A stretch of DNA of 7,251 nucleotides, taken from positions 1 to 7,251 of the forward strand of contig JALRGF010000024.1 in NCBI GenBank assembly GCA_023253495.1. The letters are read 5' to 3'. The translations under genes and the position numbers were made by a program. Under the pieces are notes generated by a model. It was not told the DNA's origin, searched no databases, and saw only the letters and a list, made by a program, of their open reading frames with translations. The stretch comes from Verrucomicrobiales bacterium (GTDB lineage: Bacteria; Verrucomicrobiota; Verrucomicrobiia; Verrucomicrobiales; V1-33). Below are positions 1 to 7,233 of this stretch, in pieces (position 1 is the first letter of the stretch; each line of letters opens with the position of its first letter).

Positions 1-168
1 GACGCCCGCGCCCACGGCGCCTTCGACGACGACCCCGCCACAGTCCGCGGCACCCTGCAACGGATCCTCGGCCGCGCCGCCGCCCCGCCCGTCTTTTCCC
101 GCAGCGCCGCCTCCCGCCGCGACCGGCGCCAGACTCTTGACAGACTCACGGAATCCCCAAGGACATGA
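1..168 (+). CDS. C-terminal end of an unidentified protein (5' truncated by window edge)
   Basis: An open frame runs from the first base to a TGA at 166-168 and gives the last 55 residues of a protein beginning outside the window. Almost every codon ends in G or C, as in the three genes that follow, whereas the other two forward frames lack this pattern, so the frame is probably truly coded. The visible part contains an acidic stretch (GAFDDDPATVRGTLQRIL) followed by an Ala/Pro/Arg-rich, probably disordered tail. I do not recognise the family. The helix after the acidic patch loosely resembles the end of thioredoxin-like or SCO-type proteins, but this is too short to assign. The stop overlaps the start of the multicopper oxidase gene by the ATGA arrangement, which suggests translational coupling and membership of the same operon. 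Confidence 0.65.
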   Translation, partial: DARAHGAFDDDPATVRGTLQRILGRAAAPPVFSRSAASRRDRRQTLDRLTESPRT

Positions 169-3100
169 ACGCCAGTCGACGACACTTCCTGCAATCCGCA
201 GTGGCCGGAGCGGCCGCCGCCGCCACCGCCCCGCCGGCCGAAGCCGCCAACCCCTATGCGCCCGCGGAACCCGGGCTGGCCGACCGGTGGTTTGACAAAG
301 GGCGCCAGCATGTCCTGCCGAAATGGGCCTTCGACGGGTACCGCCCGGTTCCCGGGGTGCCCGGCACTCCGGCGCGCCGGCTGGTCTTTCCGCCGACCGC
401 GGCCTGGACCAGCGACCGCGGATGGCAAGCGCAGGTGGCCAACCAGAATGCTTTCGGCAAAGACGGCGGCGGGCCTCCCGGAACCGTCTTCCACGGGATT
501 GCCGCGGAATGGAATGGCACGCTCATCGGCGGCAACGACCCGGATTCCACCGCCTGGCAAACCATGAAGAAACGGGTGCGGCCGGAAAAAGAGTCGGAAT
601 ACAAGGCCGGACCGCTCGACTCCAGCCAGCGCAACTGGGCAGCCTATGGCGATCGCGTCCGGTGCTACCGCATCGCGCTTTACGAAGTGCTGGCCCGCCT
701 GCATCCGGAAGCCCCGCACCCGGCCCTGCTCTACGCCTATGCCGGCCTGGTTCCCGGCCCCACCTTCCGCTTCCGCCACGGGCTGCCGGCGGTCGTCCGC
801 TTTGACAACCAGCTGCAGACCGAGATCGTGGTCCACCACCACGGCGGCCACAATCCGTCGCACAGCGACGGCTTCCCGTCGTTCTACGCCCTTCAGGGGA
901 AGGCGCGCGACTACCTCTACCCGAACATCCTGCCGCTGCGCCAGAATGGCGACAAGGCCGAAATGGACTACGGCGAAGGGCAGTCGACGACGTGGTACCA
1001 CGACCACGCGCTCGACGCGACCGCCTTCAATGTGTCGCACGGGCTTGCCGGATTTGCGCTGTGGTTTGACGACCTCGAACTCAAGCTGATCCGCGACGGG
1101 GTGTTGCCCGGGCTCGGCGCGGTGTCGGCGGCCGAACCGACGGTTTCCCGGGACGATTACCAGACATGGATCGACGGCTGGTTGAAGCTGTATGCCTTCC
1201 GCGGGCCGCTCGCCTTGGAATGGGGCGCTCTCATGGTCAGGGCGGGGGCGGTGGAGAACGAGGCGGCTCTGCCATTCTACCGTCTTCCGGACGGCGACAA
1301 TTGGAGCAGGCACGCCCGGAGGATTGATGAGGCGGCCCGTGCACAAACGGGTCAGGGGATGTATCACATGCGGGCCGGGGGAGGGGAGCCGGGCGTGGGC
1401 ACACCGTACTTCAATCCGTATGACCTGCCGATCGTCCTGCAGGACCGCATCATCAGCCGGACCACCGGTCAGATCGTCTACGACTCCGACGGCCATAACG
1501 GCTACATCGGCGATATCCAGCTGGCCAACGGGCGGCCGTGGCCGGCCTTCCGGGTGAAAAAACGCAAGTACCGGCTCCGGCTGCTCGACGGCTCCAACGC
1601 GCGCATCTACCGCCTGCGGTTTCTCGACTCCGGAACATTCCGCCTGAAGCCGACCGACGACGGCCGGCTGGAGCCGGAGCGCATCCCGGTGAAGTCGCTG
1701 GAGTCGCGGTCGATGGACTTCTTCCGGATCGGCAAGGATTCGTGGCTCGGGCCGGCGCCGCGGCGCATGAAATCGGTCCTCCTCAACATGGCGAACCGTG
1801 CGGATGTGGTGGTCGATTTCCGGGAGTGGTTCGAGAAAGCGAAGGCGGCGGGCCGGCTCAACGAGGACGGCCACGCCGAGTACTACCTGGTCAATACGAT
1901 GCCGCAGTATGACGGCCGCGGGCCGAAAGGACCGCTGGCCGAGGCGGCGGGCGACCCTCAGGTCTTTCCGCTGCCATTCGTGGTGGAGGGCGGCAATCCG
2001 GTGGTCGACGCCATGGTGGCGGACGGCGTGATTCCGGCGGCGCTGCCGGGCGACGGCGAGGACGGCCCGATGAAGGAGCTGGACCAGCCGGTCGGGCTGA
2101 TCCGTTTCATCATTGAAGACGATGCGGGCGAGGGTGAGGACGCGCCGAAGTGGCGTGGGGAAGCGACCGTGCTGCGTCCGCGCCATGCCATCACTGATGA
2201 CGAAGTGATGGCGGTGCGCGAATTCGTCTTCGAACGCGGCAAGGGCGCCTGGATGGTCAACGGGCGGTTCTACGACCCCACCATTTCCAATGCCAGTCCG
2301 GTCATCGGAATCAAAGGGCGGAACTTCCGCGTGCCCGACGGCAGCAAGCCGGAAGCGGAGCGGCAAACCAAACCGTCGCTCACCTACGCCGAGGAATGGA
2401 TCCTGCGCAACGGCGGCGGCGGCTGGTGGCATCCGATCCACATCCACCTCGAAGGGCATCAGCTGGTCGGGTACGAGAAGGATTTTGCGGCGGACGGGGC
2501 GCTGGATGCCGACGGCATTCCGGCAGTGCCGGCCGCCGCCGCGATGGCTCCGCTGCCGGCGTGGCCGGACCTCGTCGGGCGGTTCGGGCTCGACCGCCTC
2601 AACGTGCCGTCGATCACCGATCCGATCCGCGACATCCTGGTCCGTCCGAAGGAGAATCATCTGACCGCCGACTTCCGCGAGCAGAATCCCTCATGGGCCG
2701 TGGCCCTCGCCTCGCCGCATCCGGGGGCCTCGTTGTTCGAGGCGCTGCGGAACGGGGCCATCGCGAAGGAGCTGGAAAATCCCGGGGTCCGGCCATGGGC
2801 CGCCTCGATCAACCGGATCCTCGATGCCCTCGCCGCCCTGCGCCACACCTGGGCCGGGGAAATGGTCTGGAATCACGATACCCAGGCGCTCGGACCGAAT
2901 ACGGTGGCCCGCATCCGCATGCGCTTCCGCACGTGGCCCGGCCCGTTCGTCTTCCACTGCCACAACGTCGAGCACGAGGACATGCGCATGATGTTCAACT
3001 TCGAGCCGGTCATGCGTCTCTCCGGTCCGCAGCCGGACAGCCCGCCGGTCGAACCGAACTCCCATGACCCGAATGTCGCTCCGGCCGCCCGCACTCACGG

Positions 3101-3260
3101 TCAGGATGTCACTGACCTGAAGACCAACAAGAACGCGGTCGGCGAAATGCCCTGGGAAAAGCGCGACGGCTACCCGCATTTCCACGAGGAGCCGGTGCCG
3201 TTCACGCCGGTCGACCGCGTGGCCGATCCGCTCATCCCGCCGCGCCCGCGTCAGCAGTAA
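165..3260 (+). CDS. Large Tat-exported multicopper oxidase (CotA/bilirubin-oxidase type)
   Basis: This is a 1031-residue copper oxidase predicted to oxidise a substrate by one-electron steps and reduce oxygen to water outside the cytoplasm. A Tat signal opens the protein: SRRHFLQ at residues 4-10, a mild Ala-rich core, and a likely cut after AEA (residue 27). The start is fixed because the frame has a stop at 138-140 and no other start before 165. Copper ligands are visible in four segments: HHH at 224-226 within VVHHHGGHNPSHSDG, HDH at 279-281 in TTWYHDHALD, HPIHIH at 756-761, and HCHNVEHEDMRMM at 931-943 with the type 1 Cys932, His937 and probable axial Met942. The middle cupredoxin domain is recognised by LPIVLQDRIIS, the DGHNGYIGDI segment and the KYRLRLLDGSNAR strand. 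The usual CotA-type length is about 500 residues. The excess lies in an N-terminal block (about 30-190), a block after the second ligand segment (about 310-410), a block between the last two segments (about 775-905), and an 80-residue Pro-rich tail. An AAGGA at 159-163 sits only one base before ATG, too close for a normal ribosome site. Substrate is unknown: phenolics, Mn(II), Fe(II) and Cu(I) are all possible for this superfamily. Confidence 0.93.
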   Translation: MNASRRHFLQSAVAGAAAAATAPPAEAANPYAPAEPGLADRWFDKGRQHVLPKWAFDGYRPVPGVPGTPARRLVFPPTAAWTSDRGWQAQVANQNAFGKDGGGPPGTVFHGIAAEWNGTLIGGNDPDSTAWQTMKKRVRPEKESEYKAGPLDSSQRNWAAYGDRVRCYRIALYEVLARLHPEAPHPALLYAYAGLVPGPTFRFRHGLPAVVRFDNQLQTEIVVHHHGGHNPSHSDGFPSFYALQGKARDYLYPNILPLRQNGDKAEMDYGEGQSTTWYHDHALDATAFNVSHGLAGFALWFDDLELKLIRDGVLPGLGAVSAAEPTVSRDDYQTWIDGWLKLYAFRGPLALEWGALMVRAGAVENEAALPFYRLPDGDNWSRHARRIDEAARAQTGQGMYHMRAGGGEPGVGTPYFNPYDLPIVLQDRIISRTTGQIVYDSDGHNGYIGDIQLANGRPWPAFRVKKRKYRLRLLDGSNARIYRLRFLDSGTFRLKPTDDGRLEPERIPVKSLESRSMDFFRIGKDSWLGPAPRRMKSVLLNMANRADVVVDFREWFEKAKAAGRLNEDGHAEYYLVNTMPQYDGRGPKGPLAEAAGDPQVFPLPFVVEGGNPVVDAMVADGVIPAALPGDGEDGPMKELDQPVGLIRFIIEDDAGEGEDAPKWRGEATVLRPRHAITDDEVMAVREFVFERGKGAWMVNGRFYDPTISNASPVIGIKGRNFRVPDGSKPEAERQTKPSLTYAEEWILRNGGGGWWHPIHIHLEGHQLVGYEKDFAADGALDADGIPAVPAAAAMAPLPAWPDLVGRFGLDRLNVPSITDPIRDILVRPKENHLTADFREQNPSWAVALASPHPGASLFEALRNGAIAKELENPGVRPWAASINRILDALAALRHTWAGEMVWNHDTQALGPNTVARIRMRFRTWPGPFVFHCHNVEHEDMRMMFNFEPVMRLSGPQPDSPPVEPNSHDPNVAPAARTHGQDVTDLKTNKNAVGEMPWEKRDGYPHFHEEPVPFTPVDRVADPLIPPRPRQQ

Positions 3261-3281
3261 TCACGCCCCGCCCCCGCCCGC

Positions 3282-3899
3282 ATGCACTCCATTCTCACCG
3301 CCCTGCTCAACACTCTCGCCGGTACCGACGCCGCGCCGCCGCGTGCCCGGCGTTCGGACCTGTTTGCCGACTCCGTGGTCACCGATCAGTTCGGCCGGCG
3401 CCACCGGTTTCTGGCGGACCTCGTCCGCGACCGCGCCGTGGTCATCAACACCATGTTCACCGTCTGCCGCGGCAGCTGCCCCGGCACCAGCGAGACGCTG
3501 CAGCGGCTGCGCGAGCCGCTCGGCCGCACCTTCGGCTCCCGCGTCTCCATCCTCTCGCTTTCCATCGACCCCGCCACCGACTCCCCGGACGTCCTGCGCG
3601 CCTACGCCGCGGACTACGGCGCCGGTGAGCCGCCACGCCCGGGTCAGCCGCCGTGGTTGTTCCTTTCCGCCGGGACCACCGATACCGAGGCGCTGCGCCG
3701 CTCGCTCGGGTTCTATGATCTCGATGAACGCGTCGACCGCGATATCACCCGCCACGCCGCCCTCCTGCTCTTCGGCAATGACCGCGCCAACCGCTGGTCA
3801 ACCTCTCCCTCACAGATCCGCGACGGCCTGATCTGGGAACCGCTTCGCCGCGTGCTCGGGGACACCCCCGAGGAACGCTTCGGCATCACCCATGGTTGA
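3282..3899 (+). CDS. SCO1/SenC family copper-binding thioredoxin-fold protein
   Basis: This 205-residue protein belongs to the SCO/SenC/PrrC family, which binds copper and delivers it to copper enzymes, classically the CuA site of cytochrome c oxidase, or acts as a thiol reductant. The family signature is intact: VINTMFTVCRGSCPGTS carries Cys62 and Cys66 (CxxxCP), SLSIDPATDSP (about 92-102) is the typical strand-turn after the active site, and the distal copper ligand is His158 in ITRHAALLLFGN. The length is normal for the soluble domain. What is odd is the N-terminus: MHSILTALLNTLAGTDA has only a short hydrophobic stretch, no basic residues and no lipobox, so export is uncertain. No alternative upstream start exists, because the frame is continuous with the stop of the preceding gene (3258-3260). 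There is no Shine-Dalgarno sequence in the 21-base C-rich gap. The position between a copper oxidase and a heme peroxidase suggests it metallates the oxidase; this is inference. Confidence 0.9.
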   Translation: MHSILTALLNTLAGTDAAPPRARRSDLFADSVVTDQFGRRHRFLADLVRDRAVVINTMFTVCRGSCPGTSETLQRLREPLGRTFGSRVSILSLSIDPATDSPDVLRAYAADYGAGEPPRPGQPPWLFLSAGTTDTEALRRSLGFYDLDERVDRDITRHAALLLFGNDRANRWSTSPSQIRDGLIWEPLRRVLGDTPEERFGITHG

Positions 3900-3932
3900 T
3901 TTCTTCCCGCTCATTTTCCCCCGCTGACCTTC

Positions 3933-6900
3933 ATGAAATGTCTCACCATCGCCGCCATGGCGCTCAGTCTCGGGTCGGCCGCCGCCCAGCTGCCCCCGGA
4001 AGAGGTCCGGGCCGCCGCCGACAAAGTCCGGGCCGCCACCAACAAGGCCCACCTCGTCGGCCATGAGGACGAGGAAGTGCTCGCCCGCATCGAGGCCGCC
4101 CTCGCCCAATGGGACCCGCGCAACCTGACCAGCCCGTACGTCAAAAAAATCGAAACCGACCGCGGCCGCAAACACGCTTTGCGCCGGCCGGACCTCGCGG
4201 AATTCATCGCCGATCCCGACGCCGCCCTCGCCCTCGGCAAGGCGCTCTTCTGGGAAATGCGCGCCGGCAGCGACTACGGCAGCAAAGGCGTCACCGCCGA
4301 CGGCCGCGACGTCGTCTTCGGCACCGCCTGCGCCTCGTGCCACTACCGCTTCGGAGCCGACGCCCGCGACCGCAATACCGCCGCCCTCGCCCTGCCCTCA
4401 TGGGAGTCGTTCGTCACCACCCTCGGCCTGCCGGTCGATCAGTCGCAGGACGTGCCTTTCGCCCAGCGCAGCCGGAAGTTCGACCCGGCCACCGACGGCT
4501 CGGTCAGCCGGAATTCCTGGGAGTTTGACCGTCTCGGGAACAGTCACCGTCTCGTCGGCTCCCAGGGGGTCGTCTACCGTCTCTTCGGCGGCCTGAACGC
4601 CGATGGCACGGAAATCGCCTCACCGGTGCCGCGCCCGGCCAACTCCATCGCCTTCCGCGACATGTTCGCGCTCGGCCCATGGAATGAGGATTCCGACGGC
4701 TCGGACCGCACCCGCCAGATCACCCGCCGCAACTCCCCCAGCATCATCAATGCCGTCTTCGGCGACCGTCAGTTTCACGACGCCCGTGCCGAATCGACCT
4801 TCAACGGGTATTCCATCTTCGGGGATTACGACAAACGGGTCATCCTCAAAAAGGCGTCGTTCACGCGCAAGGGCGATCCGTCTGAGAAAGCATTCGAGAT
4901 CTCCGCCTTCCACCCGGCCTCGGTCGCCATCCCGCTCGCCTCGCTCGCCTCCCAGGCGGTCGGCCCGATCGTCAATGAGATCGAAATGTCGTCGTTCGGC
5001 CGCACGTTCCATGACCTCGCCGTCAAGTTGCTGGGTGTCACACCGCTCGAGGGTCAGTCGATCCCGCCCAACGACTCGCTGCTCTCCGGATACCTCGAAC
5101 CAGACACCACCTACCGCACTCTCATCCAACAGGCGTTCCGCGCGGAATGGTGGGCGGACGACGGCACCACTCCGGCGGAAGGCGGGTTCACTCCGCTCAA
5201 TTCCTGGGTGAAAAAAGAGGTGCTCGATCGCGGGCAATTGCCGACCCCGAAACCGCCCGAGGAAACCGACCGTCTGCTCGTCAATAATTTCAGTCTGTTC
5301 TGGGGGCTCTCGATCATGCTCTACCAGTCGGTGCTGGTGTCCAATGAATCGCCGTTCGACGACATGCTGCGTGGTCGCGGCGACTCGGTGGAGGCCGCCT
5401 GGCGGCGGTATGTCACGGAGGACGTGGCGCGGCTGGACGCGGACAAGAACGTAGTGCCTCCGGAACCGCAGCTCCCGGGCGCCGGTGGCGGCGGGGTGGA
5501 GCACCCGGACGACGTCATCCGCAAGGCGCAGCTCGACAAATGGTCATCCCTGAACGCGCCTCCGGTCCTCACCGGCACCGCCATGTTTCAACGCGGGCTG
5601 CGCGTCTTCGTGCGCAATTGCGCGGAATGTCATACCCCGCCCTACTTCACCAACGCCGGTGAACTCTCCCTCGGCCCGGATATCCCCAAACCGATCGCCA
5701 AACTCCACGGCCACAGTCTGGTCCGCACCGCCCTCGCCGATGCCTTCAAGGAACGTCTCATCACCGAAGGATTCCACCCGGGCGGCGTCACCGACCGCAA
5801 CCGCCACCTGCTCGGCAACCGGCTCTTCTTCTTCGATCAGGAACGCCTTCCGGTCATCGAGGCGCTCGGGCTTCCGCTGATGATCGAATTCATGCCGATC
5901 GACCCGGCCCCGCCCCCGCGCCAGCCGCGCTCCCCGATGATCACCTGGCGGGGGACCCGGCCACCGCTGGAATTCGCCCCGTCCCCGCTACCCGGCGCCA
6001 AACCGCTCGACCCTTACGCCTTCTACGACCTCGGTTATTACAACATCGGGGTCTCGGAACCGCGCTACGATTGGGGCATCTGGGCGTTCGACGGCCTGGA
6101 TGACCTGGTCGTCACCACCCAAGGCTTCCAGAAAGCGGTCGCACCCGCCGCCGATGCCATGCTTTTCCAGAAAATGGCAGCCAGCCCCTCGCCGGCCATG
6201 AAGGATATCCAATCACTGCAACCGCTCATCGCCCCCGGCGTCCTCCCGGAAATCAAGGACCGCACGCTGGTCACCGAAGCCGTCGCCGAAGTCGCCCGCC
6301 AGCTCGCCGCCGCCGAAGAAGGATTCCGCCAGTCACTCGACCTCGGCTCCGCCTACCAGCTGCCCCGCGAGGAAACACGCCAAACCCCCGCGGAACCCGC
6401 GGCTCTCGACCCGGATGACATGAATACCATGCTCGAACGAGCCGCCGAAAAAATGAGGCAAATCAAGGAATTCGAAGCTCGCCACGAAACACCCCCCGAA
6501 GCCCTCCTCCGCCAACCGGTCATCCTCCGCGACCACACCGGCGACCGCCACCACCTCAGCAACACCCTCCTCCGCAAGGACCACCACTTCTTCAAACGCG
6601 CCCGCCGCATGGTCATGTCCGAGGAAACCTGGGGTCATCGCAAACTCTTCATCTCCGACTCCGAACTCATGGGCTGGGGCGCCTTCAAAACCCCCAGCCT
6701 CCGCAATACCGCCCTCACCGAACCCTACATGCACAACGGCCGCTTCCTCACCCTCCGCCAGGTGCTCCGGTTCTACAGCGCTGACTTCCACGGACTCATC
6801 CCCGCCGACCCGGTCCGCAATCCGGACCTCCACCCGCAAATGGGTCGCCTCGACCTCAACCACGACGGCCGGATCGACGCCCCCGACGGCACTCCCACCG

Positions 6901-7130
6901 GCACCCCCAACCTAACCCAGATCCACGACGCCGAATCCCTGCTCTTCTTCCTCCACTGCCTCACCGACCCGCGCGTCGAACAGGAATCCGCCCCCTTCGA
7001 CCACCCATCCCTCATCGTCCCCAACGGCTTCCACCCGGACACCACCCCCCCGCAAGACCTGGTCATCGAAATCTCCGCCTCCCACTCCGGAAATACCAGC
7101 CCGCCAGCCCAGTTCCCGGCTTCGCAGTAA
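3933..7130 (+). CDS. Giant secreted di-heme cytochrome c peroxidase / MauG-like protein
   Basis: This 1065-residue protein belongs to the di-heme cytochrome c peroxidase/MauG superfamily, whose members reduce peroxide or perform oxidations through high-valent heme. A Sec signal is seen (MKCLTIAAMALSLGSAAA, likely cut after residue 18). Heme c sites are CASCH at 133-137, preceded by the typical ALGKALFWEMRAGSDYG, and CAECH at 563-567, followed by TPPYFTNAG. Other family landmarks occur in order: SPSIINAVFGDRQFHDARAE, ASLASQAVGPIVNEIEMSSF, NNFSLFWGLSIMLYQSVL, FYDLGYYNIGV (697-707), GAFKTPSLRNTALTEPYMHNGRF (916-938) and a closing LTDPRVEQESAPFDHP. Classical enzymes have about 330 residues with hemes roughly 150 apart; here the hemes are 430 residues apart, as in an extended subfamily. 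A charged, helical, His-containing block of about 200 residues (708-915) separates YYNIGV from the C-terminal motif and looks longer than usual. A calcium-loop-like motif lies at 974-985. The start follows the SCO stop by 33 bases, without a Shine-Dalgarno sequence but with a clean signal peptide. Electron donor and substrate are unknown. Confidence 0.92.
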   Translation: MKCLTIAAMALSLGSAAAQLPPEEVRAAADKVRAATNKAHLVGHEDEEVLARIEAALAQWDPRNLTSPYVKKIETDRGRKHALRRPDLAEFIADPDAALALGKALFWEMRAGSDYGSKGVTADGRDVVFGTACASCHYRFGADARDRNTAALALPSWESFVTTLGLPVDQSQDVPFAQRSRKFDPATDGSVSRNSWEFDRLGNSHRLVGSQGVVYRLFGGLNADGTEIASPVPRPANSIAFRDMFALGPWNEDSDGSDRTRQITRRNSPSIINAVFGDRQFHDARAESTFNGYSIFGDYDKRVILKKASFTRKGDPSEKAFEISAFHPASVAIPLASLASQAVGPIVNEIEMSSFGRTFHDLAVKLLGVTPLEGQSIPPNDSLLSGYLEPDTTYRTLIQQAFRAEWWADDGTTPAEGGFTPLNSWVKKEVLDRGQLPTPKPPEETDRLLVNNFSLFWGLSIMLYQSVLVSNESPFDDMLRGRGDSVEAAWRRYVTEDVARLDADKNVVPPEPQLPGAGGGGVEHPDDVIRKAQLDKWSSLNAPPVLTGTAMFQRGLRVFVRNCAECHTPPYFTNAGELSLGPDIPKPIAKLHGHSLVRTALADAFKERLITEGFHPGGVTDRNRHLLGNRLFFFDQERLPVIEALGLPLMIEFMPIDPAPPPRQPRSPMITWRGTRPPLEFAPSPLPGAKPLDPYAFYDLGYYNIGVSEPRYDWGIWAFDGLDDLVVTTQGFQKAVAPAADAMLFQKMAASPSPAMKDIQSLQPLIAPGVLPEIKDRTLVTEAVAEVARQLAAAEEGFRQSLDLGSAYQLPREETRQTPAEPAALDPDDMNTMLERAAEKMRQIKEFEARHETPPEALLRQPVILRDHTGDRHHLSNTLLRKDHHFFKRARRMVMSEETWGHRKLFISDSELMGWGAFKTPSLRNTALTEPYMHNGRFLTLRQVLRFYSADFHGLIPADPVRNPDLHPQMGRLDLNHDGRIDAPDGTPTGTPNLTQIHDAESLLFFLHCLTDPRVEQESAPFDHPSLIVPNGFHPDTTPPQDLVIEISASHSGNTSPPAQFPASQ
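6852..6887 (+). other. Dockerin/EF-hand-like calcium-binding loop within the peroxidase
   Basis: Residues 974-985 of the di-heme protein read DLNHDGRIDAPD. This matches the 12-position EF-hand/dockerin loop: Asp at 1, Asn at 3, Asp at 5, Gly at 6, Ile at 8, Asp at 9 and Asp at 12. It falls between the heme-peroxidase motif GRFLTLRQVLRFY and the final family motif FFLHCLTDPRV. Only one copy is present, so it is not a full two-repeat dockerin domain. Calcium binding is inferred from the pattern. Classical di-heme peroxidases also use calcium, but at an inter-domain site of different sequence. Confidence 0.6.
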
Positions 7131-7144
7131 GCGGAACCCGCCAC

Positions 7145-7166
7145 CCGCCCGCGTCGCCTCGGGCGG
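7145..7166 (+). terminator. Weak GC hairpin after the last gene
   Basis: CCGCCCG at 7145-7151 is complementary to CGGGCGG at 7160-7166, giving a 7-bp all-GC stem with an 8-base loop, starting 15 bases after the TAA of the peroxidase gene. There is no T-rich run after the stem, so it is not a typical intrinsic terminator, and short GC stems arise easily by chance in such GC-rich DNA. The rest of 7131-7251 shows no convincing gene. Confidence 0.2.
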
Positions 7167-7233
7167 CGGCGCTGTGCCTTGGGGGCGTGGGGTCTGAATA
7201 GGCGGCGTGCGGTGCCTGGGGCTCTGGCGCGGC

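Noticed and set aside
1..164. Promoter or leader upstream of the oxidase
   Set aside because: The stretch shows a clear coding pattern in frame 1 through the TGA at 166-168, and no promoter elements were visible.
2396..3067. 223-codon open frame on the + strand inside the oxidase gene
   Set aside because: Its translation is Arg/Pro/Gly-rich and low in complexity, while the oxidase frame over the same bases carries the HPIHIH and HCHxxxH copper motifs.
3261..3755. Minus-strand open frame covering the SCO gene
   Set aside because: Ala/Gly-rich shadow translation; the forward frame has the intact SCO motif.
3810..4343. Minus-strand open frame crossing the SCO/peroxidase junction
   Set aside because: Gly/Ala/Val-rich with no family motif, and it overlaps the heme-site and signal-peptide coding regions of the forward gene.
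4620..5504. 294-codon open frame on the minus strand
   Set aside because: It lies wholly within the peroxidase gene, is rich in Arg/Gly/Val, has no recognisable motif, and long antisense frames are expected opposite GC-rich genes.
6953..6970. Possible third heme site near HCL in FFLHCLTDP
   Set aside because: There is no CxxCH; HCLTDP is part of the normal C-terminal family motif, so only two heme c sites are supported.
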